A stretch of 64,000 bases of DNA from positions 4,836,001 to 4,900,000 of the forward strand of contig NC_135201.1 in NCBI RefSeq assembly GCF_050948175.1, in the 5' to 3' direction. This DNA comes from Xylocopa sonorina. Its lineage: Eukaryota; Arthropoda; Insecta; Hymenoptera; Apidae. Positions 13,401 to 24,529 of the stretch are shown piece after piece (position 1 is the first letter of the stretch; each line of letters begins with the position of its first letter). A program made the position numbers and the translations under genes. The notes under the pieces were generated by a model, which worked only from the letters and a program-made list of their open reading frames with translations, made no database searches and was not told the DNA's origin.

Positions 13401-16400
13401 TGCTAACTCTTTTTGTGTTAATCAACTGGCTAAATATTTTTTATATGCTACCAGTCCTCTGCCTATCAACTGGCCATTTAATCTGTTACCTTATTTCATT
13501 ATTTTGGAGGCTTCGCGGATTGTACAATGCAGAGATGCGATTCATTGGCGAATAGTGACGTACAAGCTCGTACCACGTTTTATCGTTATCGTTCCTGAGA
13601 TTACATTCAGGGTTGATAGCCCATTTCTATCGAGTATCGATCGCTGTTCTTCGTCACCTGTTAACGAGCATACCGTAGGAAATCAATCGTTGTTCAATTC
13701 TTAGCTGATCGATCGAATGTGTCCACCATTCTACCGATTTCTTTCATCAGCTTCTTACAATGTTCCCCGACTGATCGATGATTATTGAAATCAAGACATT
13801 TGGTACAATGGAACCTGTTTAGATTTTTATTCTTCTTCACACAATTTCTCTATTTTTCATAAGAAGAGAAATACCCCATGAACCAACTCGTAATCTAAAA
13901 TTCCTGTGTGTATTAATTACTTTACTTCCTAAAGGAAGAGTTGCTTCAGTCTTTATAAACAGCATTGTGCTTTAAATGTTGAATTAATTCAATGCTGAAT
14001 CTCAAACGGAAACAAGATTAGTTTAATAGTAATTAAATATACATTTGCAGAATGTTAAACATTGTATATTTAATCAAAAATCGAGATCTCATTCCGGATC
14101 AATTTTATTTCAATTTAAGTACAATATATAGGAGGATAGAAATTTTGTACACCGTTTGACTTCCACTAAATTGCTGTTCGATAATGCCGTCGGCAAGAGG
14201 CGAGCGTACAAAAGATAGAATGGATGCATCGTGAAAGTACGTCCCAGAAGAATTCAATGCGAGAGAATTTTCAAACGGCTTTTTCCAACCCAGATCCAGT
14301 TTCTGTGAATATCGACGCGGAACGGCGACATTCTTCGCGTGCAAACTGAATTTCGAATTTATCGTTTACGTCCTGCGACGGATTTCAGTGTCCACTCTCA
14401 ACGAATTAATCGAAGAACCCTTTAACGCGCGATTAAACGTACAAACACCGTCATCGTGTATTAATGAAACGCCTCCTAAAGAAGATAGGTCAACAAAGAC
14501 CGCCATTCTTCTCGTAAAATTCATTTACATCCACAATGATACTGTTAATATCATAATTAACAATTCTATCTATTCAGATTTCTCCTTCGCAACGCGAACA
14601 ATCCAAAGCAACGCATTTGCAACAATGGAAAGCGCTATAATGCTCGCCGAAACCAGGTTTAATTTCAAATCCCCAGATTTTATTATTCCACACGTTACAC
14701 GGGAAATCGATATTATATGAAAACGATAGCCTCCATATTTTTAGAGTTCCCGCATAGAAATGTACCTTCTAGCAGAAAAGTAAGAGAAAAAAAAAAAAGA
14801 AAAACGAGAGGATCTCCTCTTTCGATGTTACGTTTACCCAAAAGGGGGACGGAAAATTTTCATAATTGACCGATCGAGGGTATCGCGAAGGGATCTGGTT
14901 AAGTCCGGAAGGGTAACCGGCAGCAGGAATCCGTTCGAAATGGTACGCGACGAATGGACAAACACGTGACGGTTGGTGGCGAACGATGGTTAGGGGAAGA
15001 GGGTTGGGTTGGACATGATCGCGCGGCAAGAATCAAGCCAACGGTACGCCGTCCGGGTATGCCGTTTGGCATATTTTAGGGGATGAGACATTCCTGGCAC
15101 CGTGAATTTCTAGCCGAGGCACATCGCATTTCCCGGCAATTCCTCGCGCGAAACGACTAGCAGATCTGGTCGCGGACGCTTTTCAAAATATTGTTCGCCG
15201 CTGATCCTTCCTTCAGGGGGTGGCGGGAATATCATTTCCGTAATTGAAAGAAAACGGATCAGTCGTCGTTCTATACGGATTTTTCATTTCGTCTGGCGGC
15301 GTGAAAAAAGTTGCAGGGATATGAGAAACGTATCGGATGGTGTCTCGTGTGGATGGAAATTTTTAAAGCTGATAAGTGGTGGCCGTGTTTTCATTTCAAA
15401 CATGGCGATGTCTGGTCGGTCGAAGTCGAGGCTGTTGCGTGGATTAGAATAGTAGGGAGAGATGGTTAGAATTGGTTTTTGTTAAAGTTCTTGCTGTTTC
15501 TAAATGATAGGAATTATCATTAGAATTTTTGGTACTCGCGATGGGAAATTGAATGGTATGGAAAGTAGGAGAATGTTTGAATTTTTGGAAGTTAGACAGC
15601 CACACTCCACGCTAACAATATTTTGTAAATCAGCTCAAAAATATTTTATTATTTCTCTCATACATACTATTTCTCACGTTTCACGCTAACGATATTCTTT
15701 AACAGTAAAGTTAAAAAGAAAAGCTAACGCAATAAGGGATGAAAGTTGATTAGCTGGTACTAACAGCTAACCTCTGTTAGTGTATTCAAAGAGGCAACGA
15801 TAATCCGCGTTTTCCACCGCAAAAATCCACGGTCGACCGTCGCTCGAAGGAAATTAGAAATTCGCCTGCTGTCTCCTCTAATTGAGTCGCCTCGCCACGT
15901 TGATGAAATTAGCGCGGGGCCATCGACATCTCCTCGAAGGCGGCGGAAGTTAAGTTTTAAGTTCGCCTCGCTTGAACGTCGCAGCCTCTCCACCGTGTCG
16001 TACAGCGTCGTTAGACCGATAAAACGGTGTCTCTCGAAATAATTGAAGCGCTACACTCCCTCGAATAGCTTTGTCGTCCGCTGAAAGCACGCGATATTTA
16101 GAAACACGCCGCGTCTCTGCTCGCTCGGTGCACAAATTAATGCGCAACGCCGGAGGACTGTAATTATTACAACAATTGATCAACCGAACACGTTTGCGAA
16201 CCGCCTCTCCCTTTGATCTGTGTTTACCTGGACACTTTGAGTAACGTTAAGTCTCGTTCAGATCTGTTCACTTGATTTCGAGCTACCGTTTACGACCAAG
16301 TCGAATCAATCGTTCTCGTGCAACTTCGTTAATGTAATTAACGCGTTCACTGATGGTAAAAATCTTAGTGAGCTGCGAATGTAGACAGATGATTTTGTGA

Positions 16401-17742
16401 ATACACAGAGGAAAGTTGAAATAACATTTTTTAAGGATGTTATATATTGTAATAGTTGCAGAGAAAAGATAATGATTCAATAGAAATACTCATTGACTCA
16501 GGTGACTATTACTCTAAAATGCACGATAATTACAAAAAATTATATTTAAAGTCCTAAAATATATTTAAAGTCAAGTAAAGCGATGCAGACTTGTATTGGT
16601 TAATTAATCTCAGATTACTGGAATTCAAGTTAACTTATTAATTGGAACGAGTGCAGAAATTTGAAATGATATTTCAAGTCAAGTCAAGCGTAAATTGGTA
16701 GAATGTAAATTTGTTAAACGTTTTTAGTCAAGTTTCAAATTGTCTACGTAATCCAAGTAATTTGATTGCATTAAACGAGCCTCGACTTTGCTCGAAGCTA
16801 GAAGAAATAACCAGAACCGTACACCGGTCAAGCAATTTTGAGTAACCCGAAAGTTGAAATGAAATTTACATTAATACAGTGCAAAATCACTATGCTCGTA
16901 ATTTTGTAAAGCAGTCGCGTCGAAACTTGCGTGAAGTTTCAAATTGCTTAATTCAAACGGCATCAATTCAAGTAACCTGATTAATTTGAACTAATTTTAA
17001 CTTCGCCTGTAGTTGGACAAAATATTTCAAGTTGCGTGTACGTAAAGCGTGTAGTTCGATTAGTCATTGGTAAAATCGTTTCAAATTTATCTAGAATAGC
17101 CGACTAATAACGATAAAAGTAGAAGACTAGAAATATCACTGAAAAAGGAAACGATCCTTTCCTCTTCCTCTGCAATACAATAAATTCAAAAGCTTAGAAA
17201 CAATCTCTTTCTAGCCAAGCACAAACTAACATCAACAAGCTATAAAATTGCAAAACCTAAAGTCAACGAATGAAAACAAAAATACAAGAGAAAATATTTT
17301 AATCCTTAGATGAACGTTTCTAACAGAAACCGCAGGACAAGATAGCCTCGAGACCAAGTAAACAATCTTTCGAATCGTTAAACAAAATTGATATTCAACG
17401 AGGCTGAAGGAACGGATGCGAACCGTTTGACGAAAGTATCGCGAAAGGAAAAAGTACGTCGAAGCACGCTCGTTCATTATGGTCCCGTCGTCGTCGAACG
17501 GTACGCGGCTCGTCGAATTAATCCGCGACCCGCGAGCTGATCGAATTAATCGTTTAATCGGTGGAACATTACCGCGAGGAAGAAGTGGGCAGTGGTCCCG
17601 TGGCGCACCGGCGATGAAAAGCTCCACTCGCGCGTCGAAATATCATCGAATTGTCGTCGAAACGCGTGATCGCCGGGGAGGGTGGGTTCTCCACCCGCAG
17701 CGTTTCCACCACCAACGCCGCCGACCCAGTCCGCGTCTCGGA

Positions 17743-17774
17743 TATAAAGTGGTCGCGTGCTTCCAAGCTCAGTC
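17743..17774 (+). promoter_or_regulatory. core promoter (TATAAAG + TCAGT initiator), probably of the AST-CCC gene
   Basis: TATAAAG sits at 17743-17749 and the arthropod initiator TCAGT at 17769-17773. The initiator A at 17771 lies 28 bases from the first T of the TATA box, an ideal spacing. The site is at the edge of a GC-rich patch. No coding exon follows until the AST-CCC signal-peptide exon at 24.4 kb on the same strand. That exon starts just after a splice acceptor, so it needs an upstream leader exon, and this promoter is the best candidate. The assignment is inference. Confidence 0.6.
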
Positions 17775-17876
17775 ACTGTGCCGCTGAAGCACCGATCCTC
17801 GCAGCTGCTCACGAAAAACACCCACCGCCGTCGACCACCCCCCGGAACCATCCCCTTTGCCGACTCTTCCACAGAG
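17771..17876 (+). other. candidate non-coding first exon (5' UTR) of AST-CCC
   Basis: The stretch from the predicted start (17771) to a possible donor (GAG|GTACTC at 17877) contains no ATG, so it would serve as a clean leader. The next exon would begin at 24407, after CGCAG. The donor is weak, so the 3' end is uncertain. Confidence 0.4.
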
Positions 17877-17904
17877 GTACTCCACGTTATTTTTATCTTC
17901 TACC

Positions 17905-18560
17905 GATCGCTTTCAAATCGTGCGTCAAAATTCGTGTCTCTGCTTCCCTTTGCGTGCCATTTTCATGGAATTATAATATTAATAACAAGGGAGCAATAGT
18001 GGTTTTCTTATTTGTTACAATATTGCTGCGAAAAGATCTGCGTTCTCTTTTAGTTGTTTGTAAATCGAGCGTAGAAATTTGGGTTTGTTCTCTTTTTTTG
18101 TGCCATTTTTACGTACTAGTAATATTAATAATAAGGGAGCAATGGTGGCTTTTTTTGCTATCTCATTTAAGCTTCCATATTTGTGTTTCTTTGGTTTGTT
18201 ACAATATTGGTGGTAAGATTCATTTGCCTTCTTCTATCGTTCCTAAATCGAACGTCGTAATTCGTGTTTGCGCTTCCCTCTGAGCTATTTTCAACATTTG
18301 TTCATCATTTATTCGTTCTAATAACGACATTAAAAATTGAGTAATGGCAGTTTCTCTGCAGTCTTACGTTAGTATCGACAGTAGTGTCTTCTTATTTGTT
18401 ACAACATTGTTATTAAAAATCTTTGCCTTCTCTCAGTCGTTCCTAAATCGAGCGTCAAAATTCGCATTGCACTCTTTCTTCTACGGTACTGTGTTGTAAA
18501 AATAATATAAACAATAACAGCAGAGAGCTGGCGGTTTTTCTATTGTCCCATGTGAACTTT
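17905..18560. repeat. degenerate tandem repeat, about four units of 140-200 bases
   Basis: Each unit has a block like CCTAAATCGAGCGTCAAAAT (near 17912, 18055, 18239 and 18439). About 60 bases later comes a block like AATATTAATAACAAGGGAGC (near 17970, 18119, 18319 and 18498), leading into TTCTTATTTGTTACAATATT in the better-kept units. The array starts just downstream of the candidate first exon of AST-CCC, inside its first intron. It is T-rich on the plus strand, which is why a 210-codon frame (17651-18283) stays open through it by chance. Confidence 0.65.
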
Positions 18561-21259
18561 CACGTGTACATTTTTTATTTTTCTTTCTCTTCTCGCAATT
18601 AATCTTAAATCGATTTGCGTTTCTTTTTTTTATTCGTTACATCATGCGTGTTTGTAATTTTATAGTCGATTAAAAACCTGTCGCGAATATCCCTCTTTTA
18701 TTCAAAAATTGGGAAAAGTGTCCTCGGAGGCGCAAAAAATTCAGCGAGACAGAGAGCGCGATTAAAAAAGGGGTTGCGTAACTCGTTCGCCAAACAATTG
18801 CCATTGCATTTGCTCGTCCACGGCTGGCGCAGTGCCTTTGACACTTGAATGGGAACTCAGTCGCTCACTTTTATGTAACAGTTCATTCAAAAAGTTACAA
18901 TCGTTTCTTCTGTTTCGACCCCTACAAAAGACGCGTCCCACGTCCTCCACGCCCTCTTTCGAGCTTGAACAATTTCATTTGCCAATAAAGTAAATGGTCA
19001 CTATTTAAATCTAGTCGTTATGCGCAGAACAAATATATGAACCGTTTTTTTTTTTTTTTTTTTTTTTAATATTAAAAAATCCATTTCAGCAAAGGAAACT
19101 TCTATAAAAATATGGACTTAAATCTTTTATCAACTATTATTGCATAATAAAATTTAACAGATTTATACTGTTAAAGAATAGATTGATGCGATTATATATG
19201 CAATTAGAAATATCTTTACGATACCGACCATTCATATTTAACGCTTTAATTACGGGTAAAATAAGTATATACATTCTAACTTTATATTACTCAAGTGATA
19301 TTCTATTTTAAAAAAGTTTCTTTTTATTGTATTTATTTTATTTTTATTTTAGTAGCATATAAGCCACAGCTGCTATTTGATATTCGTTAGAATTAATATG
19401 TTTTTAATATATCACACTCGCTTCTGGCTAGAATTTTAGTATGTGGTTTATATACCACACTCGCAGTGAAAATGTTAAATACTGACTCTTCATATTTAAA
19501 TACCGACAAAAGGGACTCGAGCTATTTCATATTTCTTGTTTCGAAGTAAGGAGAGCCCATTCATTTTGGATTGATCTTTGACTCCTATCAAAAATTGATG
19601 TGTCAAGTAATTTTCGAACTGGAATGAAGAATCGTTGGAAAGTAGACTCGAAGGAGGACGGAGAGCTGTTAGGGTCGCTAGAGGGTGGCGTTCGCTCCTC
19701 TAATTCACGCGTTAGGACGCGGAGGAACCTGTTGCCGGGGGAGGCGCGCAATTACTCGCCATTGTCTCTCGTCTGGAGGCAAAACGACCCTCGTCGATGT
19801 TTCTTAACGCGTGTCAAGCATGTAATTGCCAGATCCATCCCGTTTCTCAGCAGCGTGACTCGATTCTGATACTGAGTAAAATTAATAATTACAGTTTAGA
19901 CTATATTAGAATTCGATAGCCACTTTTAACCACCTTTCTCTTATTATATTGTTGCCAATCAAGCGCTTCTCGGTTATTACAAAATAAAATGACTGGTAAC
20001 TGTTTAAAACACATTAATTAGTAGATAATTTTACAACTATCGAAGCGATTAATAAGACGTCTGCTCTCTGACAGATCTCAGTGCCAACTGACTGCTTGCC
20101 TTTATCGATCGTCTGGTCTACCACGACCGATAACTGTTTCTTTGATACTAATTGGCCATGGTACTATATCTAGACTGTAGGTGAGCCCATAAGACTGTTC
20201 TTCAGTCTTCTATTTCCCAATTACTATGCTCTCGAGCATACTTCAGTCTTTTCTCTTCATTTCTTATCCGAAACAATGGTTCTTTTCATCGCAACACAGC
20301 CAGTCGGTCCAGATTTTAATAGACTAAGAGATACTTCCCACGTGTAGAACAATTATGGCACAGCGAAACGTTGGAATCTACAGCGTGGTAATTAGCAAGC
20401 GTCGTTAACGTCGATCGATTTAAGTCACGCGATGACACAACACTTTTGCACAGTAGTGTATATAATTAATTTCTGATTTGTCTCGCGAATATTTCTGCGC
20501 ATCGCTTAAGTTCAAATCCTTTCGAGTTAAGGGTTAACTAGGAGGGACACGGTTCTCTTATCGAGGCGACGAATCGTCCAGGTGCGCCTCCATCGCTGTG
20601 CAAATATTTAATTGATCGCGGTACGCCGCGTCGTGGCACTCGAACACGTTAAGCGAGGGCCGTCGTGTCGTTTTCTGAAATTCCCGCGCACGATTTATCG
20701 CTCTGTCAACGACAACCGGAGTGGCTGTCCGTGTTCGTCAAACGGAATCGAGCTGTCGAGTCCGCGAAATCGACCCTCCCTGCACGCGTCAGCCCCGCGG
20801 CAAATAAAACCGATTTCGACAGCGATCAAAACGTAGCCGGACCCCGTCAATTTTATAGCAATTGGAAAATCGCCGCTTCCTTCGTTGCGTCGAGGTGTCT
20901 TCCTCGGATTAGAGCAGGGCAGGCGTGTCCGTATCGATCCGCAAACCGTATTAATTGCTCTTTAAAGACAGCTGACTTGTTGCGATCTTTGACGTTGTTC
21001 TCTTGAGGACGAGTTTTAGTTTATTTGTAGATATTATTTTTATTATATCTATTAACATATGTATCTGCTTTGGAAGTAGATAATAGTAATAATGGTATCA
21101 GTTAATAGCATAATATTAATGGTACCAGATGATATTAGTAAAATTAATTAATTATTAGAAATTTAGAATCAGTGTTGTTGTAGTTTGTTTGGAGAAGTAT
21201 TAAAAATTAGGAAATTATGTATTACTGTTTTGATTTGGTTCGATAAGAATCGAATTCGA

Positions 21260-21570
21260 AATGTAATCACGGTTTACTTTTCGAAAGATCCTCGTTTTCT
21301 GTAATTAACTTGTGACATTTTTCATATATAATATAGAATAGCGCGAAAGTGTGGAATTATACGTGAAAAATTTGGTGGTTTTAATTGGTAACAATCCAAT
21401 TTAAAGTGTAATAACGATTTCAATTATGTCCGTCGTTTTTAGCGAAATTCTCATTTCCTATAATTAGTTTATGGTGCTCTCAGTATGGAACAGCGTAAAA
21501 TATCGAATTTCCCCCTTTCGAATTACGGGAAATAGGATATAATTAACTAGCACGACCGGTAATTATTTTT
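21260..21570. repeat. two adjacent degenerate copies of the 8.7-kb dispersed repeat
   Basis: Copies at about 21260-21380 and 21420-21570 share the ATGGAACAGCG/TAGAATAGCGCG core followed by a GTGGAATT or ATCGAATT block. The tandem arrangement lies inside the first (5' UTR) intron of the AST-CCC gene. Similarity was judged by eye. The family is unnamed. Confidence 0.45.
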
Positions 21571-24134
21571 ATTAAAAGTAAAAAAGAATGATAAAATAAA
21601 ATCGGGTGTCTCTCATACGAAATGAAAATAATATTTCTGTTAATTATCATGTATGCATTTAATTTTTACGAGGACGCAATATAATTAGACAAAAAATTTC
21701 CAGTGTAAAATATTTATGCACATATTAAGTGAACCATTGTCGTTTCTATTTTTCAAAAGCACTCAAATTAAAAAATTTGGCCATATTAAAAAATCTATAC
21801 TAAAATTGCAAATATTTTTCAATATTATTTTGCAAATACTTGCTTCTTTAGAAATTTTAATATATTTATTAATTAAAACAAGCGACAAATATCGAAAAAT
21901 TGTTTAACATCGTGGTGTTTGACATTAAGGTGAATAACTCTAATAAAAGACGGCATTTCTCACGAGAACCACAAGAAATTTCTATACATAGCGTTCAGAT
22001 ATTCAGAGATACGCTTGTGCAACGTCGATGGTGGATTATTGCCGGATCTGTTTGAATAAGTGTTGACGAACCAAGCCATCGCTTGGAAACAGAGCTTCAT
22101 TAACGATACTTAAAGCAGAGTTCGAAGCAGTATCGAAGCATAGCTTTAAACAAGCCACACCGAAAAAAAAGTTCTGATATCATAAATCTGGATAAAAAGT
22201 AATATTAAAAAATTGGTGGAATTAAACGATTTTTAAGTACTTAAATGGAATTATTTTTTTTTGAGATTAAATCAGACATTTTTTAAATGATTGTAAATAT
22301 CATAAAAATTCAGAGCAATTTTTTATCAGTATATTATGAATTTTTATTATGAATGCTATAAATTTTAATTAAATTTTTTATTTCTTATAGAAACACTTGT
22401 TTAAATTAGTATGAAATATGTACATAAGCTTATTTTATTAGAATTGGACAGTTAGAAAAATTTACAATTGGTACAACCATTATAGATCTGACAGAATTTT
22501 AAATTGTCTCTCTCGAAAGTGAAACAATTTCATTCTCCACATCCGATTTATCTTTCTATGAAGGGACGTTACCTCCAATCGCATTGTTATTGTCGGGACA
22601 CTCTGTATAAAATAGAAAACGTGCGTGTATACGTTTCGTACATTTCTGACAAGAGTAAACTCGTGTCTCGACCAGATTCTCCAATTGCGAAAATACGACT
22701 TTCGCTCAGGCGAATGGAAGCAAGTTATCCCTCGATAACGATTGCTCGTACAGCTTGGAAATTTATCGTTGGTCCATAAGAAAGGTTTGGATAGAGAAGC
22801 TGAGAATACGGCGAGACAGTTTCATCGAGGAAATGAAGTTTTAATATTTTAGTCTGCAAGCAACACTGCAGTATCGCTCGTGAAATGAAGTTTGTGTCCT
22901 AATATGGTATCACGAAAAGAACATTTTAATTTTCTCTCTTTGGAAATTTTCATTTTCATTTTCTTTTCATATTTTTAAAGAAAAAAGCGAAGATTCGGTC
23001 AATTTAACCTCGTCGTTCTTCGAATAATAATTTATACATTTAATATTATAAGGCATTTTAGAAAGATTAAAATTTATAAATTTAATTAAAACATGTAACA
23101 TTCGTATCTTAATTAAATATTTAATTTGTGATATATAATTAAGGCATAAACGCTACAATTTTCATAAATTCCTATCTCTTCTTTATGAAATCAAAATTAC
23201 TGCACAATAAAATGATTATTGTCTTATTAATGGGATCTGTCGTCTCGAAATTCACATTTAATACAATTTAATGCAACTGAGATAAAATGAGCGGTACAAC
23301 AGTAATTATTTTACGGTAATTTAAATTTTAGCACACTGTGTAATACTGAAACAAGATAAGAGAAATTCCACTTCATCTCCACACTGCTATTAAACGGAAG
23401 CGGAGCGCCACGTATTTTATTAATAGTTGAATACCTTGTCCCTCATTTCTTATGCATGAGGCAACGTCTCATGAAATGTCTGAACTTAAAAACTCGTAAC
23501 ATTTTTTTAAGATCATCAGGCTCTCGCATTCTGTCTTATTTCGCAATCTACCGTGTACAAAAATGGCATTTCTTTGAGTACAAAGGCTCGGGTTAACGAG
23601 GCAAAGCAGAAGCATTCCATGCACTGTTTCACTGCAGAGCAGACATTCCCTCTTTCTAAACTATACACCAAATATTTAATCTTATCTCGCATATACAGTT
23701 TGAATTTTATAGCCTTTACGATTTAACTGACCTATAATTTTCATTTACTGTGAACGAAATGTACTGTAAAATGAAGTTTCTTTTCTTTGTACTTAGGCTG
23801 GCTCATAGAAACAACCTCTAATAATACAGAATATTGATTTACATACTTTTTTGGGTGTGAGCAAACGTGACAGAATGGATAAACAGAATGGTATACAAAT
23901 GAAGTAGAGAAATATTATGTCTTTGAGGAAAACGAGGACTTACACCACTTTTAAAGTAATTACATTTGTAATTTCATTAACTACGTAAATTTCTACCGAC
24001 AAAATGATGAAAATTTTGAAAGATTTTTTTTGGGAATTAATTATAAATCAAAAGCATTCATTGTTATCACTAACTAATTTTCTGTCAGAAATGGACTTAC
24101 ACCATTTTGAAAGAAACCGGCTCATACTTGTATC

Positions 24135-24306
24135 AACCCTTTGCACTCCTGATTATTTTTTAATTTCGCTGTCCACAACTCGCTACCATTCAAAATGTCT
24201 TAGTTGAAATTTACTTCTAAGGATAGATCTTTGATTGTTACTTATAAACACATTTATGAAACTTATATTAAATTTGTTTCTTCAGTTTTATTTATCGATG
24301 GGTTAA
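24135..24306. mobile_element. possible short non-autonomous element with (TTAA)CCCTTTGCACTC-type ends
   Basis: AACCCTTTGCACTCC at 24135-24149 is answered by inverted GGGTTAA at 24300-24306, about 170 bases apart. The interior is AT-rich and non-coding. The same end motif recurs through the window. It lies about 100 bases before the AST-CCC signal-peptide exon. The ends are short, so the element call is tentative. Confidence 0.35.
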
Positions 24307-24418
24307 AGCAGAGAAGTATCAAGAGACATCTACTCTCCACATAAATGGTGTCGCGCCACCAACCCTTTCCCCAGAATTAGTGGTATTAACAAACTCTCTG
24401 TCGCAGGACAGAAGCATT

Positions 24419-24529
24419 ATGTCGTCGTTGCGGATTGCCGTGTTCCTGGCCGTTGTCCTGCTGGCGTTGATCGATTGGTCGACAGCTCTGCCGGCCGCCG
24501 ACAAGGAGAGGCTCTTAAACGAGGTAGAC
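24419..24529 (+). CDS. AstCCC: AST-CCC coding exon 1: signal peptide and start of spacer
   Basis: The exon encodes 37 residues and ends at GAGGTAGAC|GTAAGT, a strong donor. An in-frame ATG at 24380 would add 13 residues. I reject it as the start because a good acceptor (CTCTCTGTCGCAG, ending 24406) lies between the two and the extra residues are polar. The exon probably starts at 24407, with 12 untranslated bases. Confidence 0.88.

Larger units (their letters stand above)
4486..17742. other. 13 kb intergenic region between two divergent peptide genes; no gene recognised
   Basis: No exon with splice signals and protein-like content was found. Open frames at 5761-6172 on both strands sit in a GC-richer patch and resemble no family. 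There is a TATA-like TATAAAAG at 10645-10652 (+) without a clear initiator, a C homopolymer near 11650-11662, dispersed repeat copies at about 8725-8870 and 10190-10420, and a degenerate stretch at 16540-17040 with recurring TTTCAAATTG and CAAGTAA words. If the two peptide genes are co-regulated, enhancers would be expected here, but I cannot point to one. Confidence 0.5.
17877..24406 (+). other. putative first intron (5' UTR) of AST-CCC; no other gene recognised
   Basis: The sequence is AT-rich with GC-richer patches at 19600-19860 and 20540-21000. It holds the tandem array at 17905-18560, a T homopolymer of about 22 bases near 19046-19067, and the repeat pair at 21260-21570. A short element with AACCCTTTGCACTC at one end and GGGTTAA at the other lies at 24135-24306. 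The acceptor CTCTCTGTCGCAG ends at 24406. Confidence 0.4.

Noticed and set aside
17651..18283. 210-codon plus-strand open frame
   Set aside because: It runs across the TATA box and initiator and then through a degenerate tandem array. Its residues follow the repeat units and match no protein family, so it is probably open by chance.
19046..19067. Poly-T run as a retrotransposon tail
   Set aside because: No target duplication or reverse-transcriptase-like sequence beside it; treated as a simple homopolymer.
20500..20530. tRNA-like GTTCAAATCC box
   Set aside because: No A-box or cloverleaf-forming partner sequences at the right spacing.
24380..24418. Upstream in-frame ATG extending the AST-CCC precursor by 13 residues
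   Set aside because: It would put a polar segment before the signal peptide, and a good splice acceptor ends at 24406 between the two ATGs.
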